Source: Hevea brasiliensis (Eukaryota > Streptophyta > Magnoliopsida > Malpighiales > Euphorbiaceae). Taken from it: DNA of 64,000 bases. The position numbers were made by a program, and so were the translations under genes. This document shows positions 1-10,097 of the stretch, in pieces. The notes beneath the pieces are model-generated. The model worked only from the letters and a program-made list of their open reading frames with translations. It did no database searches and had not been told where the DNA came from. Location: contig NC_079496.1 of assembly GCF_030052815.1 (NCBI RefSeq), positions 73,397,652 through 73,461,651 of the forward strand, in the 5' to 3' direction. How positions within the stretch are numbered: position 1 is the first letter of the stretch; each line of letters starts with the position of its first letter.

Positions 1-913
1 TTAAGTAAAGTGATAAAAGAGTTGCAAAAATAGGTATAACTTAACTAAATGTTTTAAATGTACCTTCTATTGCCATATGAATATAAACTGAGTATTTTTA
101 TTAATTCTGTATATTGTACATTATCTCTGTGAATTTAAGAATTAAACGCTTCCAAAGTGGAACAAATTAGAACAAAAGATAATTAATATTAGACACATTG
201 TATTAAATTAAATTGATTCTTAAATATTCAAATTATGTTTCTTTCTTTCTTTATTTGTATATTTTATTTTCTTGTTATATTATTGCACCACTAAGCAGCA
301 ATGCTTAGCGCGATGGATTTGTTTCCTCGCGCAGGTACTTTGACTATGATTTTTGGAGTCGGATCTGCGTATGTCTGAAGTATTCAAGGTTGTCACCTCC
401 TCAGCAATGGATGTAGATAGGGCCCATGTAGATCCTATTTGGTATTTTGTATAAAATGCTAGATATTGTATTATAATGTAAATTATGAAATTTTGTAATT
501 ATTTTGTAAATTATGTAAATTAAGGAAATTTGAAAATTTTACTTATGTGATTTGAGCATGAATGAGATTGTATCGATTTGAAGACAGATTTGAAATATAT
601 AGATAATGCATGGAAATGAATATGAAATTGAGATATATGAATGAGATGTGAATGATGAGATGGCTATGAAAATAATTGATGAGATTTTTATTGTAAAATA
701 TTATTGAAATTTTCAAACAGGTGAATAGTAAAACACATCAAACGATAATAAAATAGGGGAAACTCCGTTAGTTTCTCCGTCAAAAAATAATCGATATTAA
801 TTATAATGATAACAAAATTTTTAAAGAAATAAAGTAAGGTAAGTTAGGGTGCTCCAGCACCGAATGTAGCACGCCTTGCTCGGCTACACTGTAGTAGGGT
901 GAGGGGTGTTACA
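1..913 (+). mobile_element. 3' part of a Ty3/gypsy-type LTR (family G), cut by the window edge
   Basis: The piece ends in GGGTGTTACA at 904-913, the 3' terminus shared by every family G LTR here. It runs parallel to the last ~0.9 kb of the solo LTR at 17973-21552, including the 'caccactaag' hairpin at 291-308, the 'agggcccatgta' stretch and the 'ggggaaactccg' stretch. Directly after it comes antisense copia LTR sequence, so this LTR was inserted into L1. Its left end and its target duplication lie outside the window. No coding sequence is seen. Confidence 0.85.
291..308 (+). other. Conserved 7-bp hairpin with GNRA-type loop in family G LTRs
   Basis: An 18-base inverted repeat reads CTAAGCA-GCAA-TGCTTAG in the LTR sense direction. 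Equivalent sites are 4051-4068, 20895-20912 and a shorter form at 16177-16191 on the plus strand, and 26100-26117, 29215-29232, 33880-33897 and 40613-40630 on the minus strand. The loop is GCAA or GAAA in six of the eight copies. At 20895-20912 one C-G pair has become T-A with pairing kept. The function is unknown; it may act in the LTR transcript. Confidence 0.6.
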
Positions 914-1547
914 AGATGAGAGATGAAGAGGAAGAGAGAATGTGAGTCTCAAGGGTGGCGGCACACAATGGGAAGCAATAGCTTGTATTTTTATTTTTTC
1001 ATAACAACACTTATACGGCTAGGTCACCACTTAAACCCTTGTCACATGTCACCCTTTGATTGGTTCTAGGTTTAATTGACCCAATCACATTGTGCCAAAT
1101 GTCAAACCTATATTTAATCTTAATTTTAATCATCTTACATGATTAAAAGACATTTGGCAAGCTTATGTGTATTTTCATGTGTCACCATCTCCTGGTGCCA
1201 CATGTCACCCTGTGAAATGACCAAAATGCCCCTATGTCTTATTTTTGAGTTCTTAACCCAAAATAATTATTTCTCTTCTTCTAATCAATTTATATCAAAT
1301 AAAAATTAATTGATTAATCTCTATTAATTAATTTCTCATTAATTAAATTCATATTTAAACACTTTAAATATAAATTTAACTTATACTATACATCCAATAA
1401 TCTAGATTTGGTTTCAAGTCATGCTAAGGACTTTGCAATCTAATTGCAAACCAAACCTATTTAATTAATCAATTAAACTATTTAATTAATTAAATCATAT
1501 TTAATTAGATGATAACTTGTGTATGTGTGTGACTTACTAGGCACATC
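914..1547 (-). mobile_element. Antisense copia LTR L1, left fragment
   Basis: This matches the middle of the 2.1-kb copia LTR in reverse orientation: the 'gatgagagatgaag' stretch, the block with 'ccacatgtcacc' and 'catctcatggtg'-like text, and the AT-rich 'attaatt' block at 1295-1375. It is bounded on the left by a gypsy-type LTR end (1-913) and on the right by solo LTR S1. The LTR resumes at 4754. Confidence 0.85.
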
Positions 1548-2090
1548 TGTAACACCCTCCCTGTAGCAATTCCGTACATTCTACTATTCCGGTGACTGGT
1601 ATCAGTTCGAGCAGCTAGAACGTCTAGGAAAATATTTAAACTAAAGTGAGGAACTATAATTAACTCAAATATTAATAAGAAAAATTTAGGAAAAATTCTA
1701 GAAATAAAATACAACTAAGTTAAATGAGCCGGTGCCCTAGCGATGGGTAACCTAGTGGGAAGTTGCGGTTCTCGCAATAGGAGCCCTAGACCCAAGGGAA
1801 AATTCATAAAATAATTTTTGGGACTCCAGAGAAGGGTCATTGAGGTTCCTAAGGCATTAGAATTCCAAGAAAGTGCTTAGAAAATTTTTTCAATCGGTAC
1901 GGACAATTTTAGTCTGTTAAGCCAAACGGAGGGCATTTTGGTCATTTTGCCTTCAGAGATGACTTTTGGCCGACTTGTCCAGTGAAGTAAATAATTGTTA
2001 TGATATAAAATATGAATAAATATTGCTGTAAATTAAATTGAAATTGAGTAGAAAAGAAAAAAAAAAGAAAATGAATTAAATAAGAAATTA

Positions 2091-2108
2091 TGACATCACA
2101 TGATGTCA
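2091..2108. promoter_or_regulatory. Near-perfect 18-bp palindrome TGACATCA..TGATGTCA in family G LTRs
   Basis: Each family G LTR that covers this region has the palindrome at the same place: 2091-2108, 18494-18511 (one half damaged), 32299-32316, 37115-37132, 38261-38278 and 43629-43646. The best version is TGACATCATATGATGTCA. Its two TGAC/GTCA halves resemble plant bZIP sites, so it could be a transcription-factor site in U3. That role is inferred only from sequence type. Confidence 0.35.
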
Positions 2109-2857
2109 TTAGTGTGCCTCCACCCAATCACATGGTGACACATGGCTATAACTCACTTAAAATGAGTTAAATGGGCAGAAATGAAAGAAAAAAAATCAGT
2201 TTTCTTTTTACTTTCTTCTTCCATCCGTAGCTCTCCTAACCCTTACCACTATTAAAGCTTATTCAAGCTTTATAACCCACCCAAATCTCACTTGAAACCC
2301 TAAGTCCACTTAAACAAAATTTATCTCTACATCTTGAGCAAGTGTTTGGCTGCCAAGAAAACCAAAGAAAGTGAAGGAATTTTGAGTGGGAAAATTCTGC
2401 TCAAAAGGTTAGTGACCAATCTCTCTTCCTTTCTTTCAATATATGTTTAAGGACTTGATTGAGCTTAAAAAAATTGCAAGGAATTGGAAAGAAAACTATA
2501 AGTATGCACTCTTCAAAATTTTGGCAGCCTTAGAGTATGTTAGGATTTCATTGATTAGATTAATTTATAATTGTCCATGGCTACCATTGAATATGAATTA
2601 GATGTCTTAATTCATTGCTTGCATGTATATGAAGAATTGAAGTTGATGGAGTTAGGGTTTGGGCAAAACCTAGGGTTTTGCTCATATGTTGGTGAATGAA
2701 AGTTTAAATGGTCAATTAGTGACCATTTGGCTGTTTATGATGAGGAAATGAAGTGAATTGAGGCTTCGCAATTGAGTGTGGGTGAGCTGCCTTGGCTGAC
2801 CTACAGAACTGAGCATGAGTCCAGTAGGTTTGGGCAGCAATAACTGGAGTTGTAAAG

Positions 2858-2884
2858 GTTCAATTGGTGCAAGGCCAATTGAAC
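2858..2884 (+). other. Conserved 9-bp hairpin in family G LTRs
   Basis: The arms GTTCAATTG (2858-2866) and CAATTGAAC (2876-2884) enclose nine bases. Other copies are 19250-19276 on the plus strand and 28326-28352, 31509-31535, 36325-36351 and 42825-42851 in antisense copies. In the G and G2 copies the third pair is C-G instead of T-A, and at 19250 it is T-G. The variation fits a stem kept in the LTR-sense RNA. Confidence 0.5.
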
Positions 2885-2999
2885 ATGAAACTAGACACAT
2901 AATGGCACAATTTTGGTGAAGAAACCTTGCCCAGAAAACCAAACCAAGTTGACCTAAAAATTGCCCTAATTCGGGTGACCTGCATTCTGCCTGGGCAAA

Positions 3000-3034
3000 A
3001 TGACCAAATGAACAGTGTTTATTCATTTGGTCAT
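3000..3034 (+). other. 13-bp hairpin with 9-base loop in family G LTR
   Basis: The arms ATGACCAAATGAA (3000-3012) and TTCATTTGGTCAT (3022-3034) pair perfectly. Elsewhere in the family the inverted repeat shifts inward: at 28180-28206 and 36179-36205 a 12-bp stem closes on three bases. At 19392-19426 two pairs are broken. The role is unknown. Confidence 0.45.
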
Positions 3035-4753
3035 AACTCAGTGTTGTAAGGTCCAATTGACCTGAAATATTACCAGAAGAAAGCTGAGACATAGACATAA
3101 AAATTTTATGAAGAACACAAATCCAAATTCTGACCATAATCTAGTCAAATTGCCAACCAAACTTAGGTTACCAAATCTGGCAGAACCAGTTTTGCCCAGA
3201 ATTTTGGATTCTGTCCAATCCGGCCAGTTATGGTGTTTAGGCCATAACTTGAGCTACAAAACTCCAAATGGAGTGATCACAAAAGGAAATGTAACTAGAC
3301 AAAATAAGGAACAACTTTCATGAAGACAATTTTGCTAAATTCCTACTGTAAAAATGACCAATGGAACAGTAAACACAAGGCTTGAAATCTAAAAATTTTG
3401 AACAACTAGCACTAAGCTTAGAAATGGTATTGGCAACCAATACCAACAATTTTAGAATGCAAAATGTGGTATGTTGAGAGTATTAGAACCAATGTACCTA
3501 TTGTCTATGCAAAAGTCAACATTTTAGTTGACTAATGAAATGAATAGTAACACCTAAACTTAAATTTCAAGAATTGTAAAGTTTAAAAGTGTAACATGCC
3601 CTAGTACACCTAGCAAGATTGGTTTAAATAGGTTGGCATGCCAATAGGGTTCAGTTAGCAGTACTGCACATGGCATTATGCCATTCTGTGATTTCATGGC
3701 TTTTAGCCATTCTGACATTGTGTTGAGACTTGGCCTTGTGCCTAATGTTATTACAGCTTATTAGTTGTTCTGTAGCACACCGGGAGACACACATGTGACC
3801 AATGGTGTGACGGCCCGAGGTACTTGATACCCAGTGCCAGTTTACCAGTTTATCCAGTCCAGTCATCTAGTATAGGTTACTTGGGCAACCAAAAATGAAA
3901 GTTGATAAATTTAATGAAATAATGAATATAACAAGTATCAAATAAATAAGACTACCAATAATTATCAAAAATTTGTCTGCATGAGACGTCAATACACTCA
4001 CTGTATATTTATTTTTTTTATTAGTTCTTTTTATTTTATTATTGGCACCACTAAGTATTATTGCTTAGAGCGTCACTTTTTGCCACTCGTAGGTTTTGGA
4101 GAGACAAATAGAGAGCCCAGCAGACCACAGACTGGGTGAGGTCACAGATCTGCCTAGAGTCAGAGTCACCTCTCATCTATAGTGCATCAGTGGTAGGACA
4201 TTTAGGTCCCTTTTGAAATTATGTTTTTGCATTTTGTAATAGGTAGTAGTTTGTGATTTGTAAATTATGAACTCATGTAAATAGTAAATTTATGTAATCA
4301 TATGTTGATGTACATATTTTGAAGAATTTTGTTAATTAATATAATTTGAGAATATCTTCATGAAATTTTAGTTGACTTTGAATTTGAATGAAATTGTGGA
4401 TTAATGTTGAGAAGTTGAAATGATTGCTAATGTTGAGACCATGTTGATGGTTATTGGAGTTTGATAATGATCAGAAATGACTATTGGAAGTGTTTTTCAC
4501 AGGTTCCAAAGAACTGTTTTCTCCATTTTTAGCCGGTATTCTGCCGGATTTTCTATAAAATTTTCGGAACCTCAAACAAATTATAATTTCAATAAATGAC
4601 TTAAATAAATTATATTTCATAAATTGTACTTCATAACTATGAAAAAAATAAATTAGGAAGAATAAAAAAATGATTGAATTAAAATAGGGTGTTCTGGTAC
4701 ACTGCGTGGCATATCTTGCTCGGCTACACTGTAGACCGGTAAGGGGTGTCACA

Positions 4754-5759
4754 TCATCACTAATTGGCAATGAGATATGATATCAACTCTTAATATCATC
4801 AGAACTCTTTCTTACCATAAATGATTTCTCTAAATCATTTTATGCACCTCATAGACCATTGTTAACACCTAGAATAGCATGCCATGGCCACCCAATTAGT
4901 AATAAGGTTACCTTAAATGAACCTATAATCATATGTTACCATGCACTGGAATCTCTCTGTTACAAAATCCCAACTCAAGCTGGAGTCATGGTTTATGTCA
5001 AACTTCATTTGCTATGAATATTATGTTTTCTTTTAATTCCAGTTCTTGATTAAAAAGATTTTCTCATCAGAAACTCTTTTCTGATTAAATCTATCTGTCC
5101 TGGCCAGGAACTTGAAATATCAAGAACAATTAAATGAACATAGGATTTTATCTCTATTTACTTAGAGGAACAGATTCCATCTTGATCAATACCTACCTCC
5201 ATATATAACTAGTAGGAGCCAACACATGCCCATATACCCATACACAGTACAACTATGAAAGCAGTATCAAACTCAAACTACCTATGTACAAGATAACTAT
5301 GCTATCTCAGGTCTAAAGATTATATGCACTGATATGATTTATGACAAAACATTGACAAGAGTAAACTCCATGTGCTTGTCATAAGTGTCACTGGTTCGGC
5401 CTACTTATCATTTATAAGTGCCTATCATGTTTGTCATATGGCATGAGACTCACCATTCCATCTTATTTATATCTCACATAAATAACTTGGAAACAAACAT
5501 AAATACAATCTTTCTGGATAAGTCATGTCCTTATTATGAAGTATCCTCGATTGTGAACCTATTTATGATACTTTGTCCTAAAAATACTGTCACTCATATT
5601 CTTAACAACTTAAGAATAGAATTTCTAACAAAATATCAATGGACCTTTTGTATTACACATAAATATCTTATGTAAATGAAAAAGTGGAAATGCCTTTTAT
5701 TAAGAAAAACATGTACAAGATACATACTAAATGATATGCTCTAGGGCATACTACTAACA
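4754..5759 (-). mobile_element. Antisense copia LTR L1, right fragment with intact end
   Basis: It resumes L1 after S1 (4754-4758 is the target duplication copy) and reaches the LTR terminus CTAACA at 5759, the reverse complement of TGTTAG. It is not followed by a polypurine tract, so it is either a solo LTR or the 5' LTR of an antisense element whose body lies to the left. The next base starts inside another antisense copy of the same LTR (L2). It contains the recurring 85-codon frame at 5418-5675. Confidence 0.85.
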
Positions 5760-6290
5760 CCAATAACCTAGATTTGGTTTCAAGTCATGCTAGAAACTTT
5801 GCAATCTAATTGCAAACCAAACATATTTAATTAATCAATCAAACTCTTTAATTAATTAATTAAATCATATTTAATTAGGTGATTACTTGTGTATGTGTGT
5901 GACTTACTAGGCTCAACACTAATTGGCAATGAGATATGATATCAACTCTTAATATCATTAGAACTCTTTCTTACCATAAATGATTTCTCTAAATCATTTT
6001 ATGCACCTCATAGACCATGGTTAACACCTAGCATAGCATGCCATGGCCACCCAATCAGTAATTAGGTTTACCTTAAATGAACCTGTAATCATATGTTACC
6101 ACGCACTATAATCTCTCTGTTACAAAATCCCAATTCAAGCTGGAGTCATGGTTTATGTCAAACTCCATTTGCTATGAATATTATGTTCTCTTTTAATTCT
6201 AGTTCTTGATTAAAAAGATTTTCTCATCAGAAACTCTTTCTGAATAAATCTATATGCCATTCCATCTTACCTATATCTCATTTAAATAAC
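5760..6290 (-). mobile_element. Antisense copia LTR L2, left fragment
   Basis: The match starts abruptly in mid-LTR ('ccaataacctag') right after the end of L1, which suggests that L1 inserted into L2. Near 6252-6257 about 0.3 kb of LTR is missing compared with other copies: the text jumps from 'aataaatctat' to 'gccattccatc'. It ends with ATAAC (6286-6290), the target duplication of element A, and continues at 15769. Confidence 0.8.
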
Positions 6291-6374
6291 TGTTAGTAGT
6301 ATGCCCTAGAGCATATCATTTAGTATGTATCTTGTATATATTTTTATTAATAAAAGGCATTTCCACTTTTCCAT

Positions 6375-6632
6375 TTACATAATATATTTATGTGTAATAG
6401 AAAAGGTCCATTGATATTTTGTTAGAAATATTATTCTTAAGTTGTTAAGAATATGAGTGACGATATTTCTAGCACAAAATATCATAAATAGGTTCACAAT
6501 CGAGGATACTTCATAATAAGGACATGACTTATCCAGAAAGATTGTATTCATATTTGTTCCCAAGTTATTTATATGAGATATAAATAAGATGGAATGGTGA
6601 GTCTCATGCCATATAACAAATATGATAGGCAC
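6375..6632 (-). other. Recurrent 85-codon open frame antisense to the copia LTR (doubtful coding)
   Basis: An open frame runs opposite to the element near the start of U3. It would encode a Tyr/Ile/Leu-rich peptide containing HETHHSILFISHINNL. The first ATG is codon 4; codon 1 is GTG. The full frame persists at 5418-5675, 13746-14003, 48721-48978 and 62312-62569. It is cut short at 52200-52394 and 54552-54776, and has lost codon 1 at 22566-22778. No family is recognised and no promoter is evident. Near-identity of the copies could explain it without selection. Confidence 0.25.
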
Positions 6633-7824
6633 TTATAAATGATAAGTAGGTCAACCAAGTGACACTTATGACAAGCACATGGAGTTTACTCTTGTCAATG
6701 TTTTGTCATAAATCATATCGATGCATATAATCTTTAGACCTGAGATAGCACAGCTTATCTTGTATATAGGTAGTTTGAGTTTGATCTTGCTTTCATACTT
6801 GTATTGTGTATGGGTATATGGGCATGTGTTGGCTCTACTAGTTATATATGGAGGTAGGTGTTGATCAGATGGAATCTGTTCTCTAAGTAAATAGAGATAA
6901 AATCCTATGTTCATTTAATTGTTCTTGATGTTTCAAGTTCCTGGCCAGGACAGATAGATTTATTCAGAAAAGAGTTTCTGATGAACAAATCTTTTTAATC
7001 AAGAACTGGAATTAAAAGAGAACATAATATTCATAGCAAATGGAGTTTGACATAAACCATGACTCCAGCTTAAGTTGGGATTTTTGTAATGAGAGATTCT
7101 AGTGCATGGTAACATATGATTATAGGTTCATTTAAGGTAAACCTTATTACTAATTGGGTGGCCATGGCATGCTATGCTAGGTGTTAACCATGGTCTATGA
7201 GGTTCATAAAATGATTTAGAGAAATCATTTATGGTAAGAAAGAGTTCTGATGATATTAAGAGTTGATATCATGTCTCATTGCCAATTAGTGATGAGCCTA
7301 GTAAGTCACACACATACACAAGTTATCACCTATTTAAATATGATTTAATTAATTAATTAAAGAGTTTAATTGATTAATTAAATAGGTTTGGTTTGCAATT
7401 AGATTGCAAAGTCCCTAGCATGACTTGAGACCAAACCTAGATTATTGGATGTATAGTATAAGTTAAATTTATATTTAAAGTGTTTAAATATGAATTTAAT
7501 TAATGAGAAATTAATTAATAGAGATTAATTAATTAATTTATATTTGATATAAATTGATTAGAAGAAGAAAAATAATTATTTTGGGTTAAGAACTCAAAAT
7601 TAAGACACAGGGGCATTTTAGTCTTTTCACAGTGTGACACGTGGCACCATGAGATGGTGATACTTGGGATTACACATAAGCTTGTCAAATGTTTTTTAAT
7701 CATGTAAGATGATTAAAATCAAGATTAAATATAGGTTTAACACTTGGCACAATGTGATTGGGTCACTTAAACCTAGAGCTAATCAAAGGGTGACATGTGG
7801 CAAGGGTTTAATGTGTTAACCTAG

Positions 7825-7833
7825 CTATTTAAG
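7825..7833 (+). promoter_or_regulatory. Probable TATA box of the copia LTR
   Basis: CTATTTAAG lies about 1.53 kb into the LTR, following conserved 'tgtgttaacctag'. The same site reads CTATATAAG in B's 3' LTR (50169-50177), CTATATAAT in B's 5' LTR (23982), CTATTTAAG in A's 3' LTR (15198-15206), and the complement of CTATTTAAG in D (53365-53373 and 61139-61147). Transcription, and the start of R, should lie about 30 bases downstream. Confidence 0.5.
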
Positions 7834-8396
7834 TGTTGTTATGAAAAGAAAAATAACCAACAGCCACTCCTCTCCTTTGTCACGCCTCTTTGAGGGTTTT
7901 CATCTATTCTTCTTCATCTCTCATCAATTCAAATAGATTAGCCATCAATCTCTTGAATTAAGAATGCTATAAATTGTTTCTAGTGTCCTGTTTACATCTC
8001 TAATCTCTTAAAAGGCAGAACTTGAATTTCTAATTAATAGAAAAAGCTTTAGAAGCTGTTCAAGGGCTGCCATAGGTGTTCTTGGTGTGGACAAGCTAGA
8101 GGGACAACATCCGTGTCTCAAGACGAATCTCAAAGGCGCAGACACGCTGCAGTACATCAAGAGGTTAGTGTAATCGTTCTTGATTTAATCTAGTGTTCTA
8201 AAATTAATCTGATTAATTTTAAAATCTTAAATGGAAAATACAGATCCAAAAACATATTAAAAGAGTTTTAATATGTTGTTTATCATTGAAATCAAATAGA
8301 TAAAAATAAATCTTGCATGATTCATGTGACCCTAGGTGAAAAGTTTTTAAATTCAATGGTATAAACTTGTGTTTTTCACGCTTCCGTTCCTTCAAT

Positions 8397-8409
8397 TGGT
8401 ATCAGAGCC
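8397..8409 (+). other. Primer-binding site of copia A (tRNA-iMet type)
   Basis: TGGTATCAGAGCC lies two bases after the 5' LTR. It is the usual plant retrotransposon complement of the 3' end of initiator methionine tRNA and fixes the LTR/leader boundary. Confidence 0.9.
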
Positions 8410-8658
8410 ACTATATTTGCCACTTAGATTGATGTTTATATGATTTAATTGTGTGTTTGATCATGAGATCAAGAGTTTATTGCTGGTTGCAAAGTAAAAG
8501 TGGCAGCACAAATGATGAACACCATGGTGTGCATGGTTGATGCATCACAATGGTGTGCAAAGGTAAATGGATGGTGAATGTGAGATTGTTGTATGATTTA
8601 AGATCCATTTTATGTCTAATTAAATTGTTTAATTAGAATTTTTATCACACAATTAAAT

Positions 8659-8935
8659 TATGATTCAAATCAGAATTTTAAAAATTGTTTAAAAGTGATT
8701 CAAATCTGAATTTTAAAAGTTGTTTGAATGTGATTCAAATCTGAATTTTTAAAGTTGTTTGAATCATATTTAAATCTGATTTTTTAAAATTGATTGAATA
8801 AAATTCAGATCTGATTTTTTAAAAAATATTTGAATGTGATTCAAATATGATTTTTTAAATTTGTTTGAATGAGATTCAAATCTGAATTTTAAATTTATTT
8901 GAATCATATTCAAATCTGAATTTTTAAGTTGAATA
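8659..8935 (+). repeat. Degenerate tandem repeat in copia leader
   Basis: Units of about 36-40 bases are built on GATTCAAATCTGAATTTT plus 'aaagttgtttgaat', repeated seven or so times. The core TTCA-AATC-TGAA is itself an inverted repeat. The same block is at 24822-25152 (B) and 60066-60310 (D, antisense), with differing unit counts. Confidence 0.75.
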
Positions 8936-9696
8936 TGAGATATTCAATTTAATTTAAGTATGTATGTTTTATTTAATTGTTAAATAGTGATATGCATGAT
9001 GGATGATCATGGACTATAAAAGACCAATGTGATTGGATTTATTTCTTTTATGTTTCTTTGGGATTGTAAATTAATTAATTTATTTTAATTTATTTTGGGC
9101 ATATATTATTAAGTTTGTGATAATTTTTGGGTTGTAATTTCATTTATTTAAGTTCTTGTAAATTCGCCTTGGTATGCCAAGGATTACTATGTAATATTGG
9201 ATTGCAAGAAGTTCAAGGAGGTCAAGAGCATTGGTGGGACCATGGGAGGAATTCAAGATCAAGTATTGATTATGTACTCCTTCAAGAACTCTTGTAAAAT
9301 GAATGAATGAAATGCACCTAGGAATGCCCCGATTCAATTCTTGGTGGCTCAATTGAATCCCTTAGAAAGTCCATGATCATACCATATTTACTGCTTATCC
9401 ATGAATGCATGAGATGTATGGGAATGTATGCAATTATATGATATATGCATGCTAAATGGATAATGTGCAAAGTGAGACCTTAATAGTAATTAGAATGACC
9501 ATAAAATCTTCCAAACAAATGATTAAGTTGGAAATGCTATAATTAAAGTAATTATAACATTGGCCCTCCATTGGGGCAATTATTTTAAGAAATTTTAAAT
9601 AGTTGCATAAGATGCAATTAATTTAAGAGATTTTCTTAAGAATAATTGTTAAGCATGAGATGTTGTAAATATGTAAATGGTTTAGTGGCCAATATT

Positions 9697-9895
9697 GGAT
9701 GTACCTGAGAACATTAAAATTATTTGCATAATTACTGGCTCAATGGGATCAACTTAACTAATGCAAGATAAGTCAATAATGGATGTACCTGAGATTTTGA
9801 GCATTAGGGGCTAGGTAAAGGATTGAACCTCACATGAGATGTGATGGGCAAAGAGTTTATAGTTTATTGTAATTCCAATAATGGATGTACCTGAG
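9697..9895 (+). other. Thrice-repeated 13-base leader motif GGATGTACCTGAG
   Basis: Copies start at 9697, 9781 and 9883, each after an 'aatatt' or 'aataat' run. B has them at 44671, 44755 (one change) and 44864. D has them on the minus strand at 59095-59107, 59204-59216 (one change) and 59288-59300. They sit 0.2-0.4 kb upstream of gag. Confidence 0.55.
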
Positions 9896-10097
9896 GATGA
9901 TCAATAGAATTATAAGAATTCAATCACCCACTAGAAATCCATCCAACTAGGATTTCCGTTTTCTACTTTGGAAGTGTAGGATTCGCTAAGTTAGTGGGAG
10001 GACCAATTTGATTAAAAGACCATAATCATTTTGGTTAATTACATGATACATTTACTAATTAATCTGGTTATTTTCTGCAGTTAATTTTCTGATAAAA

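Larger units (their letters stand above)
1548..4753 (+). mobile_element. Solo Ty3/gypsy-type LTR S1 (3.2 kb)
   Basis: It begins TGTAACACCC and ends GGGTGTCACA, so the termini form an inverted repeat of about 10 bases, typical of plant gypsy-type LTRs. It is flanked by acatc (1543-1547) and tcatc (4754-4758). The undisrupted target in other copies reads 'ctcatcact', so one duplication copy has a point change. There is no internal region, so it is probably the product of LTR-LTR recombination. It carries the palindrome at 2091-2108 and hairpins at 2858-2884, 3000-3034 and 4051-4068. The small open frames inside are not conserved between copies and are not genes. Confidence 0.9.
6291..8394 (+). 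repeat. 5' LTR of copia A
   Basis: It starts TGTTAGTAGT and ends CCTTCA, so it has the TG...CA form. A TATA-like box lies at 7825-7833 and an AATAAA-like signal near 8305. U3 is therefore roughly the first 1.55 kb. Internal AT-rich blocks of 'ttaattaa' lie near 7340-7385 and 7495-7550. Compared with its own 3' LTR it has a distinct patch at about 6569-6660. Confidence 0.93.
8410..10097 (+). other. Long non-coding leader of copia A (1.7 kb)
   Basis: Between the primer site and the gag ATG there is no credible coding frame. The leader has a tandem repeat block (8659-8935), a unique part, and three copies of GGATGTACCTGAG (9697, 9781, 9883). B and D keep the same order, with B split by element G. 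Such leaders hold packaging and dimerisation signals in retroelements. Here that is only inferred. Confidence 0.7.

Noticed and set aside
2712..3137. 141-codon minus-strand frame in solo LTR S1
   Set aside because: It lies over the hairpin region of the LTR, has no family likeness and is not kept in S2.
8397..8409. Possible tRNA gene at the iMet-like sequence
   Set aside because: Only the 12-13 base primer complement is present next to an LTR; no tRNA fold.
8659..8935. Repeat array considered as CRISPR-like
   Set aside because: Degenerate contiguous units without unique spacers, inside a plant retroelement leader.
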